Shown here: positions 1-8,868 of the stretch, piece by piece | Layout of the letters: each line of letters opens with the position of its first letter | Position numbering within the stretch: position 1 is the stretch's first letter | Source of the DNA: Nocardioides lianchengensis | GTDB lineage: Bacteria; Actinomycetota; Actinomycetes; Propionibacteriales; Nocardioidaceae | DNA length: 64,000 bases | Direction: 5' to 3' | Assembly (NCBI RefSeq): GCF_900101465.1 | Contig: NZ_FMZM01000004.1 | Location: forward strand, 47,279 to 111,278 | The notes under the pieces: model-generated | What the model was told of the DNA's origin: nothing | Seen by the model: only the letters and a program-made list of their open reading frames with translations | Database searches by the model: none | Program-made: the position numbers and the translations under genes

Positions 1-1573
1 ACTGGTCGCCGCCGGGCAGCAGGTCCTTGACCCGCTCCAGCAGCTTGTGGACGGCGGTCTTCTCGATGACGGTCTCGACCGCCAGGTTGGTGACGAAGCG
101 GACCGTGCCGAGCTGGTCGAGGTCCTCGAAGTCGCTGGCGTAGTCGGTCAGCAGCCCCTTGGCGACCAGCTGCAGCAGGACGTGGTTGTCGCCCTCGAAG
201 GTGGTGAAGACGTCGGTGTCGGCCTTCAGCGCGGCGAAGCGGTTCTCGGCCAGGTAGCCGGCCCCGCCGCACGCCTCGCGGCACTCCTGGATGGTGCGGG
301 TGGCGTGCCAGGTGCCGAGCGCCTTGGTGCCGGCGGCCCGCGACTCCAGCTCGCGCTTGGCGTGCTCGCTGGTCTCGATCCCGGAGGTGACGTCGTGCAG
401 CTGGCCCGCGACGACCTCCTGCGCGAAGTGCAGCGCGTAGGTGTCGGCGAGCAGCGGCAGCAGCCGGCGCTGGTGCAGGCCGTAGTCGAGGAGCAGCTCC
501 TCCTCGTCCTCGCTGGTGGCCTCGAACTGGCGCCGCTTCAGGGCGTACTTGACGGCGATCGCGATGGCCACCTTGGCGGCGTTGATCCCGCCGCCACCGA
601 CGCAGACCCGACCCTGCACGAGGGTGCCGAGCATGGTGAAGAAGCGGCGGTTGGGGTTCTCGATCTCGCTCTCGTAGACGCCCGACGGGGTCACGTCGGC
701 GAACCGGTTGAGCAGCGCGGTCCGCGGGATGCGGACGCCGTCGAACCAGATCCGGCCGTTGTCAACGCCGTTGAGGCCCATCTTCAGGCCGTCGTCCTCG
801 ATCCGGACGCCGGGCAGCGTGCCGCCGTCGCGGTCGCGGATCGGGACGACGAAGGCGTGCACGCCCTCGGACTTCCCGGCGACCTCGAGCTGGGCGAAGA
901 CGACCGCGATCTCGGCGTGCTTGGCGGCGTTGCCGATGTAGTCCTTGCGGGCGTCCTCGCGGGTCGTCGTCACGACGAACTCCTGGGTCGCCACGTCGTA
1001 CGTCGCGACGGTGCCGAGGGCCTGCACGTTCGAGCCGTGCCCGGACTCGGTCATCGCGAAGCAGCCCATCAGCTTGCCGGTGATCAGGTCGGCGAGGTAG
1101 GCGTCGTGGTGCTCCTTGCTGCCGAGCTGGAGGATCGCGCCGCCGAACAGGCCGAACTGCACGCCCACCTTCACCAGCACCGAGAGGTCGCCGTAGGCCA
1201 GGGTCTCGAACGCGGCCACGGAGGCCCCGATGTCGCCGCCGCCGCCGTACTCCTCGGGGAAGCCCATGCCGGTCTGGCCGGTCGAGGCCATCTCGACCAC
1301 GACGTCCTTGACCCGCTCGCGGAACTCGTCGCGGGTCATCTCCTCGGCGTCGGTGAGGATGCCGGCGTACTCGGCCAGGTTGGTGCGGACCAGGTTGCGG
1401 ACCTCGGCGTACTTGCCGTCGAGCAGCGCCGTCAGCGCGGGTACGTCGATCGCCGGGCGGCGGTAGCCGGAGCGCTCCTCGACCTCGGCGTCGGTGTCCT
1501 GCTGGGGAGTCGCGGCCGGGGCGGTCGAGGGGAGGTCCTCGGCGGCGGTCGGCGGCACGGTCTCGGTCGACAT
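1..1573 (-). CDS. Acyl-CoA oxidase / acyl-CoA dehydrogenase family protein, 3' end outside window
   Basis: The gene reads leftward from an ATG at 1573 and leaves the window, so about 524 residues are visible and the C-terminus is missing. It should oxidise acyl-CoA to trans-2-enoyl-CoA with FAD in fatty-acid beta-oxidation. Visible motifs are the flavin-binding stretch GCFAMTESGHGSN near residues 165-180, the middle-domain KMGLNGVDNGRIWFDGVRIP, and the C-terminal CGGAGYLAENR near residue 435. The GHGSN form and the long C-terminal extension resemble acyl-CoA oxidases (ACOX) more than short bacterial dehydrogenases, so either electron acceptor is possible. A GGAGGGC ribosome site lies just before the ATG. 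The first 35 residues are low-complexity and rich in A, P, T and E. Confidence 0.85.
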   Translation of the reverse strand, partial: MSTETVPPTAAEDLPSTAPAATPQQDTDAEVEERSGYRRPAIDVPALTALLDGKYAEVRNLVRTNLAEYAGILTDAEEMTRDEFRERVKDVVVEMASTGQTGMGFPEEYGGGGDIGASVAAFETLAYGDLSVLVKVGVQFGLFGGAILQLGSKEHHDAYLADLITGKLMGCFAMTESGHGSNVQALGTVATYDVATQEFVVTTTREDARKDYIGNAAKHAEIAVVFAQLEVAGKSEGVHAFVVPIRDRDGGTLPGVRIEDDGLKMGLNGVDNGRIWFDGVRIPRTALLNRFADVTPSGVYESEIENPNRRFFTMLGTLVQGRVCVGGGGINAAKVAIAIAVKYALKRRQFEATSEDEEELLLDYGLHQRRLLPLLADTYALHFAQEVVAGQLHDVTSGIETSEHAKRELESRAAGTKALGTWHATRTIQECREACGGAGYLAENRFAALKADTDVFTTFEGDNHVLLQLVAKGLLTDYASDFEDLDQLGTVRFVTNLAVETVIEKTAVHKLLERVKDLLPGGDQ

Positions 1574-1656
1574 GCCCTCCACGTTACCCACGGGTCACGG
1601 GGGCCAGACGTGCCGAGGATCGCGGTCTGGACCGTCCGGCGGGGGCCTGCCAGACC

Positions 1657-2970
1657 TCAGGGACGGGCGAAGAAGTTCGGCGGGATCCAGTAGTACATCG
1701 ACTCCTCCGTGACCGGCTTGCCGGTGCGCGGGGCGTGGATGATCTTGCCGTCGCCCGCGTAGAGCGCGACGTGGTAGATCGACGACGGGCTGCTGGAGTC
1801 GCCCCAGAAGACCAGGTCGCCGGGGCGCAGGTCGGAGGAGCTGATCGGGGTCGACTGCTCGTACTGCGCGACGGAGTAGTGGGGCAGGCTCTTGCCGGCC
1901 GCGGCCCAGGCGCCGGCGGTCAGGCCGGAGCAGTCCCAGGCGTCCGGGCCGGACGCGGCCCAGCGGTAGGGCTCGCCGAGCTGGGCCCGGGCGAAGGCCA
2001 GGACGGCCGGTACGCCGGCGCTCGGGGCGGGTGCGTCCGCGGGCTCCTCGACGGGCGGCGCCTCCGCAGGCTCGGTGTCGTCGGAGTCCTCGGTGTCGTC
2101 GGCCTCCTGCGCCGCCGCGGCCTCGGCGGCCTGGTTCGCCGCAGCCTGGGCCGCCGCTCGACGGGCCTGCTGACGGGCCTGCTGACGGGCCTGGCGCTCG
2201 GCGGCGGCCGCCGCGGCCTGCCGGGCCTGCTCCTCGAGGCCGGCCTGGCGGCGCGTGGCGAGCGAGACGCTGACGTGCTGGAGGCGGGCCAGGTCGGCGA
2301 CCAGACGGGTCTTCTCGGCGGCGACCGCGGCCGCCTCGGCGTCGGCGCGCGCCGCGGCCGACGTGGCCGCGTCCCGGGCCGCGCGGGCGTCCCGCTCGGC
2401 CCGATCGGCCTCGGTGCGGGCATCCTCGGCCTTGTCGGCGGCGATGTCGGCCAGGACGGTGCCGGCGCGCAGCTCGTCGTACCGCTCGTCGAGGGCGGTC
2501 TGGCCGGCGCGGAGGGTGCTGGCGGTCTCGAGCGCGGAGCCGATGCCGTCGGCGTCGGTGAGCGCGGCCAGGGCGGCGAGCTGCGGGGTCTGCTGGTAGC
2601 CGGAGACGACGAGGTCGGCGTAGACGTCGCGGAGCTCCTCCTGCGCGGCGGCCGCCTCCGTGGAGCGGACCTGGGCGGCGTCGGCCGCCTTGCGCGCCTG
2701 GTCGGCCCGCCAGCGGGCCCCGTTGTAGGCCTCGGCGGCCCGGGCGGCGGTGACCGCGGCGGCCTCCAGTCGCGAGCTGGCGACCGCGAGCCGGGCCTGG
2801 ACCTCGGCGACCGAGCCGGCGGCGGTGCGGGCAGCGCCCTCGGCCTGCTCGACCTCGGCCTGGGTCGGCACGTCGGTCGTCTCGTCGGCGGCGGCGATGC
2901 CGAGGCCGGCCGCTCCGGTGAGCAGGGCGATGGCGAGCGTGAGCCCGGCGACGGTCCCGATGCGGCGCAC
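1657..2970 (-). CDS. Secreted NlpC/P60 cell-wall endopeptidase (RipA-like)
   Basis: This 437-residue protein is probably a secreted peptidoglycan D,L-endopeptidase used in cell separation. It starts with a signal peptide (residues 1-28, hydrophobic core GLTLAIALLTGAAGLGIA), followed by an Ala/Glu/Arg-rich coiled coil (about 35-265), an acidic Pro/Asp/Glu linker (265-315) and a C-terminal NlpC/P60 domain (about 318-437). The catalytic triad is visible: Cys347 in DCSG, His400 in YHVALYAG and His412 in IIHAP. The GTG start at 2970 is preceded by AGAGAGGGG. The coiled-coil plus NlpC/P60 plan is that of mycobacterial RipA and related hydrolases, in which the N-terminal helices block the active site. 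Its roughly 290-bp upstream gap carries two sites described separately. Confidence 0.9.
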   Translation of the reverse strand: MRRIGTVAGLTLAIALLTGAAGLGIAAADETTDVPTQAEVEQAEGAARTAAGSVAEVQARLAVASSRLEAAAVTAARAAEAYNGARWRADQARKAADAAQVRSTEAAAAQEELRDVYADLVVSGYQQTPQLAALAALTDADGIGSALETASTLRAGQTALDERYDELRAGTVLADIAADKAEDARTEADRAERDARAARDAATSAAARADAEAAAVAAEKTRLVADLARLQHVSVSLATRRQAGLEEQARQAAAAAAERQARQQARQQARRAAAQAAANQAAEAAAAQEADDTEDSDDTEPAEAPPVEEPADAPAPSAGVPAVLAFARAQLGEPYRWAASGPDAWDCSGLTAGAWAAAGKSLPHYSVAQYEQSTPISSSDLRPGDLVFWGDSSSPSSIYHVALYAGDGKIIHAPRTGKPVTEESMYYWIPPNFFARP

Positions 2971-3064
2971 GGCGGGCCCCTCTCTGGCTGCGGTCAGGTC
3001 GTGGAAAGGCCCCGGGAGTCGATGTCGCCACCCGGGGCCAGGACCGTCACGCTAGTGAACTTTC

Positions 3065-3079
3065 GTCACATCCGCCACA
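3065..3079. promoter_or_regulatory. Direct repeat GTCACA-N3-GCCACA, possible MtrA box
   Basis: GTCACA (3065-3070) and GCCACA (3074-3079) repeat with a 9-bp period about 95 bp upstream of the NlpC/P60 start. MtrA, the actinobacterial response regulator that controls ripA and rpf genes in mycobacteria, binds direct repeats of a similar sequence. The match is by eye and short; it could be chance. Confidence 0.3.
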
Positions 3080-3118
3080 ATTTCCCCAACTTTCTCAGAT
3101 TTCGCGGCGTGTCGCCTT

Positions 3119-3142
3119 GAAAACTACAACGGTGTAGTTCTC
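3119..3142. promoter_or_regulatory. 24-bp dyad (AACTACA-N4-TGTAGTT) upstream of the NlpC/P60 gene
   Basis: A perfect 7-bp inverted repeat (3122-3128 and 3133-3139) with a 4-nt loop extends with one mismatch to GA...TC at the outer ends. There is no T-run, so it looks more like an operator than a terminator. It lies in the gap between the membrane-protein gene ending at 3265 and the NlpC/P60 gene, about 150 bp before the latter's start. It is AT-rich compared with its surroundings. Confidence 0.4.
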
Positions 3143-3264
3143 TTCAGAACGACGCCATCCCGGCCGATGGCAGGGGTCGACGGCCACCGGCCCCACCCGG
3201 AATCGTCCCCGGGGCGGTGTCGGTGGCCGTCGTCGTACGACGGGTCCGCGCAGCAGGCGGTCGG

Positions 3265-4305
3265 TCAGTCGCGGCCGACGGGGACGGCCGAGGTGGTCGT
3301 CGTCGGGTGCGAGGCCAGGCCGCCGCGATCGAACTTCTGCCCCGTGGCCAGACCGGCCAGGTAGAACGAGACCAGGGCGATGAGGATGCCGGCGAGGTCG
3401 TCGGCGACGTAGTGCCAGCCGAAGTAGAGGGTCGCGGCGATGGTCAGCGCGAAGTTGACCCAGCACACCCAGCGGGCGACCCGGTTGCGGATCGTGAACT
3501 GCACCATCAGCGCGAGCAGCAGGGTGATCGCGGTGTGCAGGCTGGCGAAGCCCGCGACCGTCTGCATGCCGTCGAGGCCGACCAGGACCGGCTGCCGGTC
3601 GTTGACCAGGCTGTCCATCAACGCGGACGTCGGAGTGTTGGCGAGCGGCTCGTAGAGCCAGTTGTACTCGAGCCCGGGACCGATGGTCGGCAGGGCGTAG
3701 TAGGACAGGGTCCCGAGCGACCAGGCGATGCACTGGGCGGTCACGAACCAGTATCCGAAGGAGAGGTTGCGCGACCAGACCAGCCAGGCGGTGACGCCGA
3801 GCGGCACCATCGGCAGGAACCACAGGTAGATGTAGGACAGCACGTGCGCGGTGATGGTGGTGCCGAGCACGGTCTGCAGCACGACGCCCGGCTCGTTGCC
3901 GAAGAAGAGCACCTTGTCGAGCAGGTGCAGCTCGCGGTCGTACATCGCGCTGTGCACGTCGGGCAGGAACGACTTGAGGTTCCGGTAGCTGACGTAGGTG
4001 ATGTAGAAGCAGATGATGCCGAGCGCGACCAGGGTGATCCGCTCGCGGTTCCAGTGGGTCCGCAGCCGGTCGCGGACGACCCCGGGGATCGCCTTCGGCT
4101 TCAGCTTGGCCTTCCACACGATCCGCGGCAGCAGGTCGAGGAGCAGCGCACCGGTCAGCAGCAGCGGGAGCCGGATGTACGACGGGCCGAGGAAGCTGCC
4201 CTCGGGATCGCCGAGCGGCTTGTCGAGGATGACGGCGGTGATGATCGCCCAGAGGCCCATGGCCGCCGCGATGCCGATCATGAGGACGTAGGCGCGGCGA
4301 TACAC
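3265..4305 (-). CDS. PAP2/Aur1-like integral membrane phosphatase or phosphotransferase
   Basis: This 346-residue polytopic membrane protein has about six to eight hydrophobic segments and the core of the PAP2 superfamily in its inositolphosphotransferase (Aur1/Ipt1-like) form: ASLHTA, with a catalytic-type His near residue 256, and GWHYVADDLAG, with a second His near 298. Family members act on phosphate esters or phospholipids at the outer membrane face. The GTG at 4305 lies 5 nt after the stop of the thiQ-like gene, so it is probably the last gene of the TPP-riboswitch operon. No clear ribosome site precedes it, which fits translational coupling; an ATG eight codons further in is an alternative start. 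The C-terminus is a hydrophilic Thr-rich tail. Substrate unknown. Confidence 0.75.
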   Translation of the reverse strand: MYRRAYVLMIGIAAAMGLWAIITAVILDKPLGDPEGSFLGPSYIRLPLLLTGALLLDLLPRIVWKAKLKPKAIPGVVRDRLRTHWNRERITLVALGIICFYITYVSYRNLKSFLPDVHSAMYDRELHLLDKVLFFGNEPGVVLQTVLGTTITAHVLSYIYLWFLPMVPLGVTAWLVWSRNLSFGYWFVTAQCIAWSLGTLSYYALPTIGPGLEYNWLYEPLANTPTSALMDSLVNDRQPVLVGLDGMQTVAGFASLHTAITLLLALMVQFTIRNRVARWVCWVNFALTIAATLYFGWHYVADDLAGILIALVSFYLAGLATGQKFDRGGLASHPTTTTSAVPVGRD

Positions 4306-4310
4306 GGAGG

Positions 4311-5321
4311 TCAGTGTAAGGACTGTTCCCCACCGACGCCCGTTCGCAGGACTGCGAGGCGGGACACATCCACGTCCAGGCGGACGCTCTCCCCCACCGC
4401 CGGGTGGTGGTCGAGGTCGGCGACGGCGTCCACCTCGCCGACCCCGGCGACGTCCACCACGAGGCGCACCTGCTCCGGCGTGGCCCGCGCGGAGCGCACG
4501 GTGCCGGTGAGCGGACCGGTCGCCGCCACGCTCAGCGCGGAGCGCCGTACGGCGACCGCGGGGGCCGTCGGTCGACCTGCGGCGGCCAGCGCGGCGGTGG
4601 CCGCCGGGCCGGTCAGCACCCGGGCGTAGCCGAGGAAGAGCGCGGTCGCGGGGTCGGCCGGCGCGCGCCAGACCGCGGCGATCTCGCCCTCCTGCACCAG
4701 CGCGCCGTCGCGCATCACCGCGAGCCGGTCGGCGACGGTGAAGGCCTCCTCGTGGTCGTGGGTGACCATCAGCGCGGTGGTGCCGGCGGCGCGCAGGATC
4801 TGGCGCAGATCGCCGGCGAGCCGCTCGCGCAGGCCGGCGTCGAGGGCGGACAGCGGCTCGTCGAGCAGCAGCAGCCGCGGCTCGACGGCCAGGGCCCGGG
4901 CCAGGGCGACCCGCTGCCGCTCGCCGCCGGAGAGGGTCGCGGGCAGGCGGTCGGCGTACCCGGTGAGGCCGACCAGCTCCAGGAGCTCGGCGACCCGGGC
5001 GGCGCTGCCCCGGACGCGCCGCAGCCGCAGCGCGTAGCCGACGTTGCGGCCGACGGTGAGGTGCGGGAAGAGCTGACCGTCCTGGAACATCAGCGCGAAC
5101 CCGCGCTTGTGCGTCGGCACCCGGGCCAGGTCCTGGCCGTCCCAGGCGATCCGCCCGGCGCTCGCGGGCTCCAGGCCGGCGACGGCGCGCAGCAGCGTGG
5201 ACTTGCCGCTCCCGGACGGCCCGAGGACGGCGAGCACCCCGCCGTCGGGCAGGGCGAGGGAGACGTTGCGGACGGCGGGCACGCCGTCGTAGGCGACCGA
5301 GACGCCGGTGAGCTCAAGCAC
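4311..5321 (-). CDS. thiQ: ABC transporter ATP-binding protein, probable thiamine transporter ThiQ
   Basis: This 336-residue ABC ATPase has Walker A GPSGSGKST, signature LSGGERQRVALARA and Walker B LLLDEPLSALD, followed by a C-terminal beta-rich regulatory domain of the Fe/thiamine/spermidine transporter type. It should energise import by the ThiP-like permease encoded two genes upstream. The GTG start at 5321 overlaps the methyltransferase stop by 8 nt, showing tight coupling. Assignment to thiamine rests on the riboswitch and the ThiB-like binding protein in the same operon; sequence alone would also allow an iron(III) or polyamine role. At 336 residues it is longer than enterobacterial ThiQ (about 230) because of the C-terminal domain. 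Confidence 0.8.
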   Translation of the reverse strand: MLELTGVSVAYDGVPAVRNVSLALPDGGVLAVLGPSGSGKSTLLRAVAGLEPASAGRIAWDGQDLARVPTHKRGFALMFQDGQLFPHLTVGRNVGYALRLRRVRGSAARVAELLELVGLTGYADRLPATLSGGERQRVALARALAVEPRLLLLDEPLSALDAGLRERLAGDLRQILRAAGTTALMVTHDHEEAFTVADRLAVMRDGALVQEGEIAAVWRAPADPATALFLGYARVLTGPAATAALAAAGRPTAPAVAVRRSALSVAATGPLTGTVRSARATPEQVRLVVDVAGVGEVDAVADLDHHPAVGESVRLDVDVSRLAVLRTGVGGEQSLH

Positions 5322-6150
5322 CGGCGGCCAGCCCGTCGGCGAGGGCGCGGATGTCGGCCGGGCCGACCCGGCAGCACCCTCCGACGTACGACGCCCCCGC
5401 GGCGACCCAGGCCCGCGCCAGCTCGAGCGGCACCCCGCCGGCGCCGACCCAGGCGCGCGCGACCGGGTCCCAGTCCTCGCCGCGGTTGGGGTACGCGACC
5501 GCGGGCAACCCGGTGGCGGCGACCGCTGCCTCGACCGCCCCCAGCACGTCGGCCGGGCGGGCGCAGTTGACGCCGGCGGCGACCAGGACCCGGCTGCCGG
5601 CGAGCACGCCGTACGCCTCGGCGAGCGGCTGGCCGGCGCGGGTGCGGTCGCCGTCGACGCTGTAGGAGAACCAGGCGGGCAGGCCCGCGTCCTCCAGCAG
5701 CGGCATCAGCACCTCGGCCTCCTCGGCGTCCGGGACGGTCTCGACGGCCAGCAGGTCGGGCTCCGCCTCGACGAGGGCCGCGACCCGGCGCGCGTGGAAG
5801 TCGCGGAGGGTGGCGGTGGGGACGCCGTAGCGGCCGCGGTACTCGGAGCCGTCGGCGAGCGAGGCGCCGTACGGGCCGACGGAGGCGGCGACCAGCAGGC
5901 CCTCCTCGTCGCGCTCGTCGCGCACCGCCCGGGCGAGCCGGACGCTGCGGCCGAGCAGGTCGTCCGGCGCCTGGTAGCTCGCGGTGGTGGCCACGGTCGC
6001 GCCCGCGTCGTAGTAGGCGCGGTGCACCGCGGCGATCTCGCCGGGAGCGTCGACCAGCACGCGGGCGGTCCACAGGTCGGAGGAGAGGTCGTGGCCGCGG
6101 TCCTCCAACGCGTTGGAGAGGCCGCCGTCGAGGATGGTGGTGGTGCTCAT
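5314..6150 (-). CDS. mmuM: Homocysteine S-methyltransferase
   Basis: This 278-residue protein transfers a methyl group (in the family, from S-methylmethionine or S-adenosylmethionine) to homocysteine to make methionine. It begins with TILDGGLSN, the usual N-terminal strand of the Hcy-binding barrel, and keeps the zinc ligands: Cys in GVNC and the Cys pair in GGCCR near the C-terminus. The start ATG at 6150 shares its A with the permease stop (TGATG), and its own stop overlaps the ATPase start, so it lies inside a transporter operon. That placement behind a TPP riboswitch is unexpected. The family is clear; the methyl donor is not. Confidence 0.85.
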   Translation of the reverse strand: MSTTTILDGGLSNALEDRGHDLSSDLWTARVLVDAPGEIAAVHRAYYDAGATVATTASYQAPDDLLGRSVRLARAVRDERDEEGLLVAASVGPYGASLADGSEYRGRYGVPTATLRDFHARRVAALVEAEPDLLAVETVPDAEEAEVLMPLLEDAGLPAWFSYSVDGDRTRAGQPLAEAYGVLAGSRVLVAAGVNCARPADVLGAVEAAVAATGLPAVAYPNRGEDWDPVARAWVGAGGVPLELARAWVAAGASYVGGCCRVGPADIRALADGLAAGA

Positions 6151-7790
6151 CAGAAGGCTCCTACGGAGGGCACCCGGAGCCGCTCGACGAGCAGCATCAC
6201 GAGCGCGGTGGTGGCGGCGAGGACGACGGAGGCGGCGAGGGCCATGCCGTAGTTCATCGCACCCGGGTGGCCGATCAGCCGGAAGATCACGATCGGGACG
6301 GTCGGCCGGTCGTCGCGGGCGAGGAACGACGTCGCACCGAACTCCCCCAGCGAGACGGCGAAGGCGAAGCCGGCGGCCGCGAGCAGCGGCTTCCAGATCA
6401 CCGGCAGGTCGACGGTGAGCGCCGTGCGCAGCGGTCCGGCGCCGAGCGAGGCGGCGGCCTGGCGCTGCCGGTCGTCGATGCCCTGCAGGACCGGCACCAG
6501 GGTGCGGACCACCAGCGGGAGCGCCACCAGCGCCTGGGCCACCGGCACCAGCAGGGCCGAGTCGCGCAGGTCGAGCGGCGGCCGGTCCAGGGTGATCAGG
6601 AAGCCGAAGCCGACGGTCACCGCGGAGACCCCCAGCGGCAGCATGAAGAAGCCGTCGAGGGCCGCGCGCACCCGCCGCTCGCCCCGCGAGCGCGACCGGC
6701 GGGTGACCACGACGCCGACCAGCAGGCCCAGCAGCAGCGACATCCAGGTCGCGTCGACCGCCGTACGGAGGGAGAAGGCCAGCGCCTCCGTCACCGGGAC
6801 GAGCAGCGCCTGCTGGTCGCCGGTGCCGCCCAAGGCGCGGTAGTTGCCGAGGCTCCACTCGCCTTCGACCTGCAGCGAGCCGGCGACGAGGGTGAGCACC
6901 GGGACCCCGACGAAGAGCAGGAGGAGGACGGTCGCCCCCAGCACGGGTACGTCGACCAGCCGCGGCCGGCGCGGCCGCGCCACCACCCGGGACACCCCCG
7001 GGTCGGCGACCGCCCGGAGCCGGCCCGCGACCGCCAGCAGCACGCTGACCACCACCAGCTGCAGGATCGACAGCGCGGCCGCCGCCTGCAGGTCGAGCAG
7101 GTTGGTGGTGAGCAGGTAGATCTCGGTCTCCACCGTCGCGTAGCGCAGCCCGCCCAGGGTCAGCACCACCCCGAAGCCGGCGGCGCAGAACAGGAACACC
7201 ACGCTCGCCGCCGAGACGATCGCCGGCCGCAGCGCCGGGATGGTGACCGTCCGGAAGACCTGCACCGGGCTCGCGCCGAGCGCGGCCGCCGCCTCCGCCG
7301 GCCGCTGGTCCAGCGACTCCCACGCCGACCCGACGACCCGGATCACCACCGAGACGTTGAAGAAGGCCAGGCCCAGGATCACGGCCACCGGCGTGCCGTC
7401 CAGGCCGAGGGAGCCGAGCGGCCCCGACTCCCCCAGCAGCTGCTTGAACGCCACCCCCACGACCACGGTCGGCAGCACGAACGGCACCAGCAGCACCGCC
7501 CGCAGCACCCGCCGCAGCGGGAACGCCAGCCGGTGCAGCGCGTACGCCGCCGGCAGCCCGAGCGCCAGCGACAGCACGGTCGCGGACGCGGCGAACCAGG
7601 CCGTGTTGCCCAGCACCCGTCGTACCCGGGGGCGGGTGAGCACCTCGGCCACGGCCCCCGGGTCGAAGGCGCCGTCGGGCCACAGGCCGCGGGCGAGCAT
7701 CCCGCCGACCGGCAGCACGAAGAACACGCCGAGCACCAGCACCGGCCCGAGGGCCAGCGCCAGCAGTCCCGCGGCGCGTCTGAGGGTCAT
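6150..7790 (-). CDS. thiP: ABC transporter permease, probable ThiP (duplicated permease domains)
   Basis: This 546-residue membrane protein carries two fused binding-protein-dependent permease halves, about twelve transmembrane segments, which is the ThiP/SfuB plan. Each half has an EAA-type cytoplasmic loop: PAEAAAALGASPVQVFRTVT in the first and QRQAAASLGAGPLRTALTV in the second. It forms the channel for the ThiB/ThiQ system. ATG at 7790 lies 1 nt after the thiB-like stop. Length matches Escherichia coli ThiP (about 536). Confidence 0.85.
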   Translation of the reverse strand: MTLRRAAGLLALALGPVLVLGVFFVLPVGGMLARGLWPDGAFDPGAVAEVLTRPRVRRVLGNTAWFAASATVLSLALGLPAAYALHRLAFPLRRVLRAVLLVPFVLPTVVVGVAFKQLLGESGPLGSLGLDGTPVAVILGLAFFNVSVVIRVVGSAWESLDQRPAEAAAALGASPVQVFRTVTIPALRPAIVSAASVVFLFCAAGFGVVLTLGGLRYATVETEIYLLTTNLLDLQAAAALSILQLVVVSVLLAVAGRLRAVADPGVSRVVARPRRPRLVDVPVLGATVLLLLFVGVPVLTLVAGSLQVEGEWSLGNYRALGGTGDQQALLVPVTEALAFSLRTAVDATWMSLLLGLLVGVVVTRRSRSRGERRVRAALDGFFMLPLGVSAVTVGFGFLITLDRPPLDLRDSALLVPVAQALVALPLVVRTLVPVLQGIDDRQRQAAASLGAGPLRTALTVDLPVIWKPLLAAAGFAFAVSLGEFGATSFLARDDRPTVPIVIFRLIGHPGAMNYGMALAASVVLAATTALVMLLVERLRVPSVGAF

Positions 7791-7791
7791 G

Positions 7792-8862
7792 TCAGCGGCT
7801 GGTGACGTCGCTCCACTCGCGCAGCCAGTCGTCGCGGTTGGCGTCGATCTCGGCCGGCTCGACCTCCAGCGGCGCGGTCGGGCGCTTCGCGAAGGTGGCC
7901 CAGTCGGCGGGCAGCTCGGCGGCGGCGGAGACCGGGAAGACGTACATGCTGTCGGGCAGGGCGGCCTGGACCTCGTCGCTGAGCAGCCAGTCGACGACCT
8001 GCTCGGCGCCGTCGGGGTTCTCGGCGCCGGCCAGCACGCCGGCGTACTCGACCTGCTGGAAGCAGGTGTCGAGCAGCGCGCTGGTCGTCGTACCGCCCTC
8101 GCCGTCGACGGTGAACGCCGGCGACGAGTCGTAGGAGACGACGATCGGCCGGTCGCCCTCGCCGCCGCCCTGGGTGAAGTCGACCTGGTAGGCGTCCGAC
8201 CAGCCGTCGGTCAGCTTCGCGCCGTTGGCCATCAGGTCCGACCAGTAGTCCGGCCAGGCGTCGCCCTTCGCGGCGATCGTCGCGAGCAGGAAGGCCATGC
8301 CGGGCGAGCTGGTGGTGGCGCCGGGGATCACGAAGAGGTCCTGGTACGCCGGCTTCGTCAGGTCGTCGAGCGTGGTCGGGGCGGGGACACCCTGCTCGGC
8401 GAACCAGGTGTCGTCGACGTTGACGCACACGTTGCCGGAGTCGACCGGCGCGAGGACGCCGTCGTCGCCGGGCAGCGCGAAGGCCTCGGCCCCCTCGGGA
8501 AGGGTCGGGGCGTACGGCGCGAACACCCCCTCGTCGACGGCCCGCGAGGCGAAGGTGTTGTCGACGCCGAAGGCGACGTCGCCGGTCGGGCTGTCCTTGG
8601 TCAGGACCAGCTTGTTGGTGAGGGTGCCGGCGTCGCCGGCGGCGCGCACGGTGAGGGTCAGGCCGGTGTCGGCCTCGAACGCCTTCGTCAGCTCCTCGGG
8701 CAGCGCGAAGGACTCGTGCGTGACCAGCACGACCTCGGTGGGCGTCGTGCCGTCCCCGCCGCTCGCCTCGTCGTCACCCCCGCCCAGCGAGCAGGACGCG
8801 AGCAGCAGGCTGCCGAGGGTGGTGACTGCGAGCGCCTGGGCGCGCGCACGGGTGCACTTCAT
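7792..8862 (-). CDS. thiB: Thiamine-type ABC transporter substrate-binding lipoprotein
   Basis: This 356-residue lipoprotein has a signal peptide with lipobox LLASC, so it should be processed and lipid-anchored outside the membrane. The mature part is a type-2 periplasmic-binding fold with ThiB-like stretches (VTHESFALPEE, GDVAFGVDNTFASRA, and a C-terminal WLLSDEVQAALP). In the family it binds thiamine, thiamine monophosphate or thiamine pyrophosphate. The ATG at 8862 is preceded by GGGAG, which is also the 3' edge of the TPP riboswitch, so translation is likely riboswitch-controlled. Confidence 0.88.
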   Translation of the reverse strand: MKCTRARAQALAVTTLGSLLLASCSLGGGDDEASGGDGTTPTEVVLVTHESFALPEELTKAFEADTGLTLTVRAAGDAGTLTNKLVLTKDSPTGDVAFGVDNTFASRAVDEGVFAPYAPTLPEGAEAFALPGDDGVLAPVDSGNVCVNVDDTWFAEQGVPAPTTLDDLTKPAYQDLFVIPGATTSSPGMAFLLATIAAKGDAWPDYWSDLMANGAKLTDGWSDAYQVDFTQGGGEGDRPIVVSYDSSPAFTVDGEGGTTTSALLDTCFQQVEYAGVLAGAENPDGAEQVVDWLLSDEVQAALPDSMYVFPVSAAAELPADWATFAKRPTAPLEVEPAEIDANRDDWLREWSDVTSR

Positions 8863-8868
8863 TCCGGA

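Noticed and set aside
47..1693. Plus-strand frame of 548 codons at the window start
   Set aside because: Antisense shadow of the acyl-CoA oxidase/dehydrogenase gene, which has clear motifs on the minus strand.
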